Positions 40,786-49,048 of a stretch of DNA of 64,000 nucleotides are shown in pieces. Under the pieces are notes generated by a model. That model ran no database searches, was not told the DNA's origin, and was given only the letters and a program-made list of their open reading frames with translations. A program made the translations under genes and the position numbers. The stretch spans positions 1 to 64,000 of the IMG/VR virus record IMGVR_UViG_3300042554_001552. One strand, written 5' to 3'. This DNA comes from a virus. The stretch's first letter is position 1. Each line of letters opens with the position of its first letter.

Positions 40786-42474
40786 TTAGATCTTCCCGCC
40801 TTTTGGTTCTGGTAAAACCCCTGCTTCAGTTGCATCACCACTTGGAGCTGGCGGTTCAATTGGAACTTCTCCCATTTGACCATTTATTTGATCTCCACCT
40901 GCAGGTTGTTGAGGTAGAGGTTCTCCAGTAATTGGATCAACTTGAGATGGGTCTGGAAGAATTCCTTTTTTAATTTCATCCTCAATTTGCTCATCAATCT
41001 CAATAATTTCAGAATCAGTTTGGCGAAGAATTCTTTTTCTTACATATTCTGTTGAGTAATACTTACCAATGTAAGGTTCTACTGTTGCAAGAATGCCAAG
41101 TCTATTTTGAATAAGTTCTGCTTCTTTAAGTTCAGCAAACTGATTATCATATAAAAAGTCATACTGAATATGATCACTGATTTTTTCCCAATCTTCTGCT
41201 GCAATAATGTTCTTGAGAATCAATTGCGTCTTCAATAAATCATTGAATAAATTTGCAAATCTTTTTCTAAGTCTTCCTACAAATTTAGAGAAATTGAGTT
41301 CATCTCTGAGAATCTCTGATGAACGACCAAGATTGAATCCATCCCCACCGCCAGGTAGTCTTGATTCTGGAACACCTAATGAACGATACAATTTCTTTTG
41401 GAAATATTCAATGTCAGAAAGTTCTCCAAGATTTTGCCCGCCAGGAAGAGTTGTGATTTCTGTACCACGACCACCCTCTCTTCTTGGAAGCCAAAAGTCT
41501 TCAAGCATGGACATCATTTTTTTATCATCACGAATCTCACCTGTATTTGCATCATAGACCATTTTATTTCTATAACGCATCATCACATCTTTAAGGTATT
41601 GCTCTGCCTTTACCTTTGGAAGATTACCAACATCGATGTAGAAAATTCTGCGTTCTGGAGCACGAGATAATCTATAGATAACCAAAGAGTCCTCAATCAT
41701 TCTTAGTTGATTGAGTGCTTTGATTGCCTTATGTAGATATGAAAGAACTGTACTTTTATTTCTATCGATTAATCCAGAAGTACAATATGTAATTGAATCT
41801 TTTGCAATTTTGATTGTACCTTTTTGTCCAGTGAATCCTGAAAATCCACCAGGACCTTTCATACTATCTTGAGTATATACAAAATACTCTTCGATTTCAG
41901 GATAAGTAATACTTTCTTTAGTATAATTAAGATTGGCAGTTTGAAGTTTATTTGGATCTCTTTTCTTTTCTTGTCTAATGTGCTTAATTTTTAGTGGGTC
42001 AATGTATCTTAATTCCTTGATGCCATCTGTTGGATTTTTAAGATCAATAACCTTTAGATAAAAAATTCTTCCATCAACATACCAATTTCTAAAAATTTCG
42101 TGACATTTTTTGTCAAAGTCTAAAATTTCTTTGATATATTTAAACTCTTCTCTAATTGCAGATTTTAATCTATCACTAGCATTCAAATTTGAAAGTTCAA
42201 TCTCTACAGGGGAATCATACAAATCGCTAACGATTGCTTCATTTACAACATCTTCAATGGCTTTATCACATTCTGGGTGTAAAGCCATTTCACGATATCT
42301 TTTGATTAAATCAAACTCAGTTCTATATACCCCTTCTATATCAACATACTGACCATAAAATCCAGATTGGAGATAGAAATCAACCCCGTCCTCATTATTA
42401 GGGGGGACGGGGGATGCTATGGATTTGGATTTTTGTTCTGAATCTTCAATCGAAAAACCAAAAAGTTTCGCCAT
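40786..42474 (-). CDS. 20: portal protein gp20
   Basis: Dodecameric portal at the head vertex (562 aa; T4: 524), through which DNA enters and the tail attaches. Landmarks are DLIKRYREMALHPECDKAIE, ELRYIDPLKIKHIRQEKKR, LSRAPERRIFYIDVGNLPK, YRNKMVYDANTGEIRDDK and RSLGVPESRLPGGGDGF. A Pro/Gly-rich C-terminal tail is added. CTAAATA lies 31 bases upstream, overlapping the gp19 stop. Confidence 0.96.
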   Translation of the reverse strand: MAKLFGFSIEDSEQKSKSIASPVPPNNEDGVDFYLQSGFYGQYVDIEGVYRTEFDLIKRYREMALHPECDKAIEDVVNEAIVSDLYDSPVEIELSNLNASDRLKSAIREEFKYIKEILDFDKKCHEIFRNWYVDGRIFYLKVIDLKNPTDGIKELRYIDPLKIKHIRQEKKRDPNKLQTANLNYTKESITYPEIEEYFVYTQDSMKGPGGFSGFTGQKGTIKIAKDSITYCTSGLIDRNKSTVLSYLHKAIKALNQLRMIEDSLVIYRLSRAPERRIFYIDVGNLPKVKAEQYLKDVMMRYRNKMVYDANTGEIRDDKKMMSMLEDFWLPRREGGRGTEITTLPGGQNLGELSDIEYFQKKLYRSLGVPESRLPGGGDGFNLGRSSEILRDELNFSKFVGRLRKRFANLFNDLLKTQLILKNIIAAEDWEKISDHIQYDFLYDNQFAELKEAELIQNRLGILATVEPYIGKYYSTEYVRKRILRQTDSEIIEIDEQIEDEIKKGILPDPSQVDPITGEPLPQQPAGGDQINGQMGEVPIEPPAPSGDATEAGVLPEPKGGKI

Positions 42475-42504
42475 TTTATAACTTGAATTTATCTATTATT
42501 CTAT

Positions 42505-42511
42505 TATTTAG
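42505..42511 (-). promoter_or_regulatory. late promoter variant CTAAATA for gp20
   Basis: CTAAATA on the minus strand, 31 bases upstream of gp20. It overlaps the gp19 stop codon (TAA). Confidence 0.68.
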
Positions 42512-43098
42512 TTGATGTTTTCTCCACCCGCTTGAGGAGCATTACCCTTGATAGCTTCCCACCAATGCACTTGCATCTCAACTGTGAATTCCTGAATGCC
42601 CTCAGTATCATACGAAAGGTTAATTGGAGCAATATTAGTTGGGAAGATATCATAGAAATGATATGCTCTCAGAGTTTCTCCACTACGATCTAACTGATAG
42701 ACAAATGCATCTGCTTGATAAGATGCAGGATCAGTTGAACCAGTGTTATCAGATACTCTGTTGATTGAATTCATCCACTTCTCAAATGCCGAACGAATTG
42801 CAAAATCAGTATCGTTGATAACGGTGATTGTCCAACTATCAAAGGTTCTGTCGCCAGCAACATGAAGAACACGACCTCTAAATGGAACGGTCACATCCGA
42901 AATGTTCGAAGCAGGTAAGTTTGCTGCTTTAACTAAGAATCTTGCTTTATCAAGAACTTCTGAACTTGCTGGAGCAATATCTGGGAATGAAAGTACAACC
43001 TCAAACAGGTTGCTTCTAGCACCACCACCAGTCAGCTTACTCTTGAAGTCGGTAATCTTTCTTAATGGGGGTGGATTTAATTGGGTTCTGGTAGCCAT
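42508..43098 (-). CDS. 19: tail tube protein gp19
   Basis: Inner tail tube subunit (196 aa; T4: 163). It has the pattern SNLFEVVLSFPDIAP, LVKAANLPASNISDVTVPF, FDSWTITVINDTDFAIRSAF and the ending VEMQVHWWEAIKGN. Position after gp18 supports it. The gene has no nearby late box and is probably read with gp18. Confidence 0.95.
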   Translation of the reverse strand: MATRTQLNPPPLRKITDFKSKLTGGGARSNLFEVVLSFPDIAPASSEVLDKARFLVKAANLPASNISDVTVPFRGRVLHVAGDRTFDSWTITVINDTDFAIRSAFEKWMNSINRVSDNTGSTDPASYQADAFVYQLDRSGETLRAYHFYDIFPTNIAPINLSYDTEGIQEFTVEMQVHWWEAIKGNAPQAGGENIN

Positions 43099-43120
43099 AG
43101 TTTTAAAACCTCTAAGTTAA

Positions 43121-45292
43121 TTAAACAGTACCGATTACTTCTTCAAAAGCAACACCAGTTCTGGTGGCAACAAAAGTTAGTCCGATGAAATTGATAGAAC
43201 GAGCAGGTTTGATGTATATATCAGCAACAAACTCATTTGCATCAATGACAGCGGCAGTGTTGTTTGTTTCGTCACAAACAACAACATAATCAAAGATTCC
43301 TCTCTTGGCTTGAACATCACGAAGGAATGGTTCAACAATATTTACAAAGTTAGTTCTTGTAATTTCATCGTTGAATTCAAAAAGTTGATCTCTAGCAGCT
43401 GCTGAGATTGCATCTTCCAGATAGAGGAATAGTCTGCGAACATTGATTCTATCAAATGCAGATGCTCTTGCGAGAGCAGTCTTATCACCAAAGAGAATGA
43501 TTCCAGAACCAGGTGAGAAGATTACTGGATTAATTCTTGCAGAGTAGAGACGATCTCTCTGTGCCTTAGATGGATTATATGCTAGTTTAATAGCATTCAG
43601 GATAGTTCCTCTAGAAGTACCCGCTGGTGAGAACCATGGGAAATTGTTGATATCATTTCTGGCGCAGAGTCCAGCCATGTCTCCATTTAGTGGAACATAT
43701 CTAAATGTATTATTAAATCTATCAAACATGTACTTATATCCACTATCAAATACAGCATATGATGAAGAAGTCAGTGGAGCGTAGAAACTAAGTACATTAT
43801 CTGTAATTGTTGAAGCAGAATTTACAGTAGCACTTCCAACTGCAGTTTCTGTAAGGAATGCACCCCTATATGGTGAGATGAATGCAATGGCATCTTTTCT
43901 AATTTCAGCAACAGAAATTAGTTTGTTTGCTAATGCTTGTGCGTTTTCTTTTCCATATCCAGCTGAACCCATGATTAGGAAATTAATATTATATTCCTCA
44001 GTATTTTCAAATAAATCATATCCACCACTGATATCTGCAATCGAAGAACTTAAAGCACCTGTCGTTGCAATTCCACTGCTATAGTCATAGTTATATCCTT
44101 TTTCAAGAGTTAATGTGTTATTTCCAGTTGCTGAGAAAATAATACCCTCAGCTTCTTGGTCCCATGCATTATCTGATTGTAGAGTAAATCCACTGCTGAA
44201 TCCAGTTGTAACGATTCCAGCAGGTTGGGAACCACCAAAGATATATGCTGAGTTATCTGCAAGATATCCTCTCCAATATGATGGAGAACCTACAGAGAAC
44301 TCTGCATCTTTTGCTTTGGAAAGTGAAAGATGCTTCTCAAGAATTGTCCCAACAGTGCCAGTAACTTCTCCAGTACCATCAATTACAACCACATGAATTT
44401 CATCATGTCTTGCATTTCTAGTTTCTGCATATGCAGTTGTACCAGGTCTGCTTGCAATTGAATTCCATGCAATTGTTACAGTTGTAATTCCAGCAGAAGA
44501 AATTACAATATTTTGATTGTCGAACCAATCTGAGACTCCACTATAAGAGGATGATGCATATGCGACGGACGAACCATTTGTGTGGAAACCAACCGATCCT
44601 GTTGCATTAAATGCATAAACTCCGCTTGGAGTATAATCTATTGGTGTTACAACTGATGTGGATGAGACTTTGCTCTGAATCTTAACGCTAACGGTACTTT
44701 GTCCAATTCCAGTAACAACCCCTCTTAACGTAAATCCAGTTAATGAAGAAGTTGTACCAGCACCAATATCGGTTTTACCATCAAGACCTTGAGTTACTCC
44801 GTAACCAACTGCAAGACCTGCAGTGCTAATTCCTGTCAGAATTTGGTCTGCTCTTGAGTCGATAAGTGCAACCTTTAGACCATTTCCCCATGAACCTGGG
44901 TTTTTAGCTACCACAGTTACATTGGGAATGACATTCTCATCATATTGCTTATTTGTATAGTCGTCAAGACTATTAATTGTAACGCTAGTTGCTGCTCCTG
45001 CTAGAGCATTAGTTAAAGATGTTCCTGATGCTCTTACAACTCTTAGGGCTCCACCATATGCCAAATAAGATGAAGCAGTTAGCCACTGCTCATAGTGCTT
45101 ATCAATTGTATATGGCTTACCAAAAACATTGAGTAGCTCCTGCTCATTTTGAATTAGTGTTGGCAAATTAACAGGGCCTTTGGCAAAAGGTGCAACAATA
45201 GCACCAACTTTATCAGAGGTTGGGTCTATCCTTCCATTAGTAAGATCAACCTCTCTTACTACAATTCCAGGAGATGCTAAATTTATAGGCAT
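43121..45292 (-). CDS. 18: tail sheath protein gp18
   Basis: Contractile sheath subunit (723 aa; T4: 659). The N-terminus INLASPGIVVREVDLTNG and the C-terminal domain GLCARNDINNFPWFSPAGTS, AFDRINVRRLFLYLEDAI, RTNFVNIVEPFLRDVQ are clear sheath signatures. The middle (residues ~150-420) is a Ser/Thr/Gly-rich insert that faces outward in other sheaths. AATAAATA lies 36 bases upstream. Confidence 0.96.
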   Translation of the reverse strand: MPINLASPGIVVREVDLTNGRIDPTSDKVGAIVAPFAKGPVNLPTLIQNEQELLNVFGKPYTIDKHYEQWLTASSYLAYGGALRVVRASGTSLTNALAGAATSVTINSLDDYTNKQYDENVIPNVTVVAKNPGSWGNGLKVALIDSRADQILTGISTAGLAVGYGVTQGLDGKTDIGAGTTSSLTGFTLRGVVTGIGQSTVSVKIQSKVSSTSVVTPIDYTPSGVYAFNATGSVGFHTNGSSVAYASSSYSGVSDWFDNQNIVISSAGITTVTIAWNSIASRPGTTAYAETRNARHDEIHVVVIDGTGEVTGTVGTILEKHLSLSKAKDAEFSVGSPSYWRGYLADNSAYIFGGSQPAGIVTTGFSSGFTLQSDNAWDQEAEGIIFSATGNNTLTLEKGYNYDYSSGIATTGALSSSIADISGGYDLFENTEEYNINFLIMGSAGYGKENAQALANKLISVAEIRKDAIAFISPYRGAFLTETAVGSATVNSASTITDNVLSFYAPLTSSSYAVFDSGYKYMFDRFNNTFRYVPLNGDMAGLCARNDINNFPWFSPAGTSRGTILNAIKLAYNPSKAQRDRLYSARINPVIFSPGSGIILFGDKTALARASAFDRINVRRLFLYLEDAISAAARDQLFEFNDEITRTNFVNIVEPFLRDVQAKRGIFDYVVVCDETNNTAAVIDANEFVADIYIKPARSINFIGLTFVATRTGVAFEEVIGTV

Positions 45293-45327
45293 CTTTATTC
45301 TCCGTGCTATCCAGAATTATCTGAAAT

Positions 45328-45335
45328 TATTTATT
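45328..45335 (-). promoter_or_regulatory. late promoter AATAAATA for gp18
   Basis: AATAAATA on the minus strand, 36 bases before gp18, in the short gap after the zinc-ribbon gene. Confidence 0.6.
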
Positions 45336-45376
45336 AAAAAGTCTATTTTGAATGGGGAAGCCATGCATGAGTATGA

Positions 45377-45607
45377 TCACCAGTCAGGATATTCCCACTT
45401 TATTATTCCCCTTGGTCTCTTTCTAGTTTCTGTAGTCCTCTTAACAGTACATTCTTTGCATTCATAAGAATATGCAGATGGAAAAGAACCTCTATCCTTG
45501 CGAGTTAAGTAAAAGTCTTCTAATAAATTTTTAACTTTTCCACAAACTCTACATCTCCTATCGAAAAATAATAAATGTTCTAATTCTATCTCCTTATCTA
45601 AATCCAT
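45377..45607 (-). CDS. zinc-ribbon protein (76 aa)
   Basis: Two CxxC pairs, RCRVCGKVKN and YECKECTVKR, about 33 residues apart, form a probable zinc ribbon, with a basic C-terminal tail (RKRPRGIIKWEYPDW). It starts MDLDKEIELEHLLFFDRR at 45607 by TGATG overlap with gp17; a longer start (45622) is less likely. It may bind DNA or assist the terminase, from its placement between gp17 and gp18. Related zinc modules occur in HNH nucleases, but I see no catalytic HNH here. Confidence 0.75.
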   Translation of the reverse strand: MDLDKEIELEHLLFFDRRCRVCGKVKNLLEDFYLTRKDRGSFPSAYSYECKECTVKRTTETRKRPRGIIKWEYPDW

Positions 45608-47301
45608 CACATGTAGTCCCACATGTAGGACCTATCCCCATATTCATCAACATTCCATATTTCCAAAGTTTCCTGTCTATTTGATTTGCTTGCAATCATC
45701 CAACGATCACCAGTATCTTGATCAATAATACTTTCCATATCATCTAAACCATCTGAAAGAAATCCAAATGGTGACATATCTTGTTCTATCTGATTTTTTT
45801 GCTCCTCATAAATTCTTTTTCTTATATCATTGTCTGTCATCTCTTTAAAATAGTCTTGAGCAACAAGCCATGCAAAAATAACCAAACACATTGCTAAGTC
45901 ATCATTGCAACCTTCTTCTGCTTCGAACGATCTATTTTTTTGTATAAATGTTGTCAATTCTGAAATAACATCATAATCATAAATCATCAACTTATCATCT
46001 TCAATAAGAGTTTTCAAGTTGGAGCATCCTAATTTTTTAACGGATGCAGTCATTCGAACTCCCAGCTGAGATTTCTTGCCACTAAATCCCGAACCAACAA
46101 TCTGTCCCGCCCTACCTCTCATAGAGCACATAAGAATGTTGTCATATTCTAAATCAAAGTGAAGAATATTTGATACTTGGTCCCCAATATCATTTACTTC
46201 AATTAAAACCCAAGAATCATTATAACCTTTTGCTACTTCATGTATGATACTTGGAAATAGCATTGGTTTGATTTCATTATTTTTATACTTACCAACAACT
46301 CGATAAGGAAACTCTGTAATATCAAAGATTACAAATGCAGAATAGTCATTGCCAATTCCACGAGCCACATCGACAGTCATTAAATAGTTGTGCTCTTCTA
46401 TTGGTTCTTCATAGATATCAAGACCTTTATTTCTTTTTATTGGGTCATTATATACTAAAGTTTTTAACTTACTTGGATTAACTAGAGTATCAACAGATCC
46501 TAAGAATTCACACTCGAACTCAACTTTAAACTGTTGTTCTGAGGTGTTAGCAATCGTCTGCTCTTTCCATACAGCGTCTCTACCAGGTACTTCGGACCAA
46601 TGAACGTCTGTTGGCACATATTCATTTCTACCGCGTTCAGAGTCATGCCACATACGGTAGAAGTGATTCATACCGCGTGGTGTAGAAACAATAATTACCT
46701 TTGTGCTTTGTCCAGAAGAAATAGTAGGATAAACAGAGGCAAAGAAGTCATCAGCAATGTGATTCGGGATGAAAGCGAACTCGTCAAGAAAGATGATATT
46801 ATAGGATCCGCCTCGGACAGCAGATGAAGAAGTAGAGTTAGCCGAAATCTTGGAGCCATTTTCTAGTTCTAAAGATCCTTTATTCCATGATATGATACCC
46901 TGTTGCATCCATTTAGGTAAGTTTTCATAAGCAAGTTGTAATCTTTGAAGTAAGTCTCTTGCTGTAGATGCTTTGTTCGCTAGAATAGCTATATTAACAT
47001 TATCGTTGAATACTGCATAATGTAACAAATATGAAACACAAGTCGTAGATTTACCCGTCTGGCGGGGCATCTTACAAATATTAAATCTGTTCTTGTGGAA
47101 ATTATCAATTAATTTTTCTTGAAACGGATACATCTTAAATGGCACAAGACCGTGATCCAGAGAAACAATTTTAATATAATTTCTGGCAAAATAAACAGGA
47201 TTTTCTTTACACTTTAAGAACTCAATAATTTGTTCTTCGGTAAATTCAATTTGTGTATTTGCTTTTTTTAGATTAGGATTACCAAGATAAACTTCACTCA
47301 T
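45607..47301 (-). CDS. 17: terminase large subunit gp17
   Basis: DNA packaging motor ATPase and nuclease (564 aa; T4: 610). Walker A is KMPRQTGKSTTC, Walker B is NIIFLDEFAFIP, coupling motif is KVIIVSTPRGMNHF, and the RNase-H-type nuclease has MTVDVARGIGNDYS and later GCNDDLAMCLVI. The C-terminus ends in DRSYMWDYM. It is 3 bases after the 476-aa virion gene and TGATG-coupled to the zinc-ribbon gene. Confidence 0.97.
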   Translation of the reverse strand: MSEVYLGNPNLKKANTQIEFTEEQIIEFLKCKENPVYFARNYIKIVSLDHGLVPFKMYPFQEKLIDNFHKNRFNICKMPRQTGKSTTCVSYLLHYAVFNDNVNIAILANKASTARDLLQRLQLAYENLPKWMQQGIISWNKGSLELENGSKISANSTSSSAVRGGSYNIIFLDEFAFIPNHIADDFFASVYPTISSGQSTKVIIVSTPRGMNHFYRMWHDSERGRNEYVPTDVHWSEVPGRDAVWKEQTIANTSEQQFKVEFECEFLGSVDTLVNPSKLKTLVYNDPIKRNKGLDIYEEPIEEHNYLMTVDVARGIGNDYSAFVIFDITEFPYRVVGKYKNNEIKPMLFPSIIHEVAKGYNDSWVLIEVNDIGDQVSNILHFDLEYDNILMCSMRGRAGQIVGSGFSGKKSQLGVRMTASVKKLGCSNLKTLIEDDKLMIYDYDVISELTTFIQKNRSFEAEEGCNDDLAMCLVIFAWLVAQDYFKEMTDNDIRKRIYEEQKNQIEQDMSPFGFLSDGLDDMESIIDQDTGDRWMIASKSNRQETLEIWNVDEYGDRSYMWDYM

Positions 47302-47304
47302 AAT

Positions 47305-48735
47305 TTAGTAAATCTCCCTCCACTGAAGAGCAGCAGCAACGCTAGCAGTGGCATTACCAGTAGTAGTGATGGTTCTTACAACAAGCACATAAATTTCAGA
47401 GTTTGATGAATCTATATTTTGAACAATAATATTTTTCTTTGCCTGACTTAACGTACCAGAAGCAACTGGTGAAAGTGAGTTTTGTGATGCACCAGAAGGA
47501 ACATAACCAGATGCAAAAACATCACCATTATTGTAAGTTGTTGCATTAATACAAAACTCAACACCACTATTATCAGAAGCAGAAGTCCAAGTTAAAGTTC
47601 CCGCATTACTCAAATAAGCAGAACTTGGAAGTTTTATAACTTTATAAACAATACTATTTGTTTCACAGAATAATGAAATATTATTCAATTTAACTGATAT
47701 TCTATTTGGATATCCCTGAAAAATATTTTTGAGACGAATGGCAACCAAAGGAAGTTCTGTTCCTGCTGGTGTTGGTGTGGTTCTTGTAGCAGTCATTGTA
47801 TAAGCAAAGTCAATACCACTTTCTACATATCCACCTTCTGACATTACAGAAGAACAAATCTGATCAAATGATGCTCCAATACCTACACCAGTATTTCGGA
47901 GTTCGCAACGAACTGGTAGGTTTGGATTTGCAATATAAACTGTGCTCTGATAGTTGGAATGGTTGAATTCGTGTGCGGTGATGAGTTGTCCATTATGAGC
48001 AAATCCACAACGAACTCTACCAACACCTAACCACTGAAAATCTATAAATGCAAGTTGAGTTTTTGTAATATCTAAATTGAACCCAGAAGTTCCCGTTCCA
48101 TCACATTTATCTCTGTTCCATTGTGATTGTGGAATCCTGGTTTCGGTTGCAATACCACTTACAAAAGTTCTGATTACCCAATTGTTTGTTCCAATACCAG
48201 TATTTATTCCATCAGAAGTATTAAGACCCACCTGTTCAAAATAAATTCCGTCTCTATCATCAAAATATCCAGTTCTTTTAGTTGCATTTCGTTGAGGAGC
48301 ATAGAAGTTAAAAGAACTAAAAATTAGTTGTCCTTTTCCTGGTTGATAGTGATGATAAAACTTCGTTTGATGAACACTAAATGCAGTTGTTCCAATACCA
48401 GTTTGTAATCTTGCACACGCTTGGTTTTGCAAAAATGATACTGTTGAACCTGCACCAGAAACACTATCCAAAAAGTTTGGGTCAATAGCATATAAGTGCT
48501 TGTAGTCGCCAAGAGTAAATGGTTCAGAAACTCTACTCCTACCAAATGCATCAACAGCATTTGTATCTGGGTTGATAGTAATAAGAGTATCTGATGAAAT
48601 TCCAACAGTTCCAGTAACTGGAAATGGGTTGTCAAGTGTAACTACCTCGCCATTTTTATTGGCGATCATATTAACTTCAAAAAGAGTTCTCTCTTGATTT
48701 AAAAAATCTTGAGTACTTTTATTAAATTGTGCCAT
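47305..48735 (-). CDS. virion structural protein (476 aa)
   Basis: Beta-rich protein, probably in the virion. It starts MAQFNKSTQDFLNQERTLFE and carries GRSRVSEPFTLGDYKHLYAI, FYHHYQPGKGQLIFSSFNFY, PVRCELRNTGVGIG and a Ser/Thr-rich end QNSLSPVASGTLSQAKKN. I recognise it only as a cyanophage-type structural protein without a named function. It is one of three virion genes lying between the terminase small and large subunit genes. Confidence 0.72.
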   Translation of the reverse strand: MAQFNKSTQDFLNQERTLFEVNMIANKNGEVVTLDNPFPVTGTVGISSDTLITINPDTNAVDAFGRSRVSEPFTLGDYKHLYAIDPNFLDSVSGAGSTVSFLQNQACARLQTGIGTTAFSVHQTKFYHHYQPGKGQLIFSSFNFYAPQRNATKRTGYFDDRDGIYFEQVGLNTSDGINTGIGTNNWVIRTFVSGIATETRIPQSQWNRDKCDGTGTSGFNLDITKTQLAFIDFQWLGVGRVRCGFAHNGQLITAHEFNHSNYQSTVYIANPNLPVRCELRNTGVGIGASFDQICSSVMSEGGYVESGIDFAYTMTATRTTPTPAGTELPLVAIRLKNIFQGYPNRISVKLNNISLFCETNSIVYKVIKLPSSAYLSNAGTLTWTSASDNSGVEFCINATTYNNGDVFASGYVPSGASQNSLSPVASGTLSQAKKNIIVQNIDSSNSEIYVLVVRTITTTGNATASVAAALQWREIY

Positions 48736-48738
48736 AAA

Positions 48739-49047
48739 TCACTGACCCCAAGACAATCTCTCTGGTTGATATCTTTGTGCGTTTTTAATTCTTGAAGTAT
48801 TTACCTGATTTGGATAAACGTTATGAACGATTGCTCCAGGATATTCTCCTTGGATTTGTTCTGCAAGTTCATTTTTGGGAAGCATCTTGCCTTCCACTTC
48901 CAAACGATACATCTTCCCTTCCCAAACAACGTCGGCAAAGAAAGACTCGGTTGCTTGTTCTGGTTGAGAGGAACCTACATTTAGAGTTCCATTGAAATCA
49001 CCATTGATAGTGATACTTTCTGAAATAAATTGTTGAAAAGATTTCAT
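48739..49047 (-). CDS. capsid-tagged small protein (102 aa)
   Basis: Starts MKSFQQFISESITING; the first ten residues are very close to the T4 internal-protein tag MKTYQEFIAE. The body (FFADVVWEGKMYRLEVEGKM, then ELAEQIQGEYPGAIVHNVY) is a small beta/helix domain of unknown function. I infer packaging into the head and cleavage after ISE by gp21. It lies between the 682-aa and 476-aa virion genes. Confidence 0.8.
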   Translation of the reverse strand: MKSFQQFISESITINGDFNGTLNVGSSQPEQATESFFADVVWEGKMYRLEVEGKMLPKNELAEQIQGEYPGAIVHNVYPNQVNTSRIKNAQRYQPERLSWGQ

Positions 49048-49048
49048 T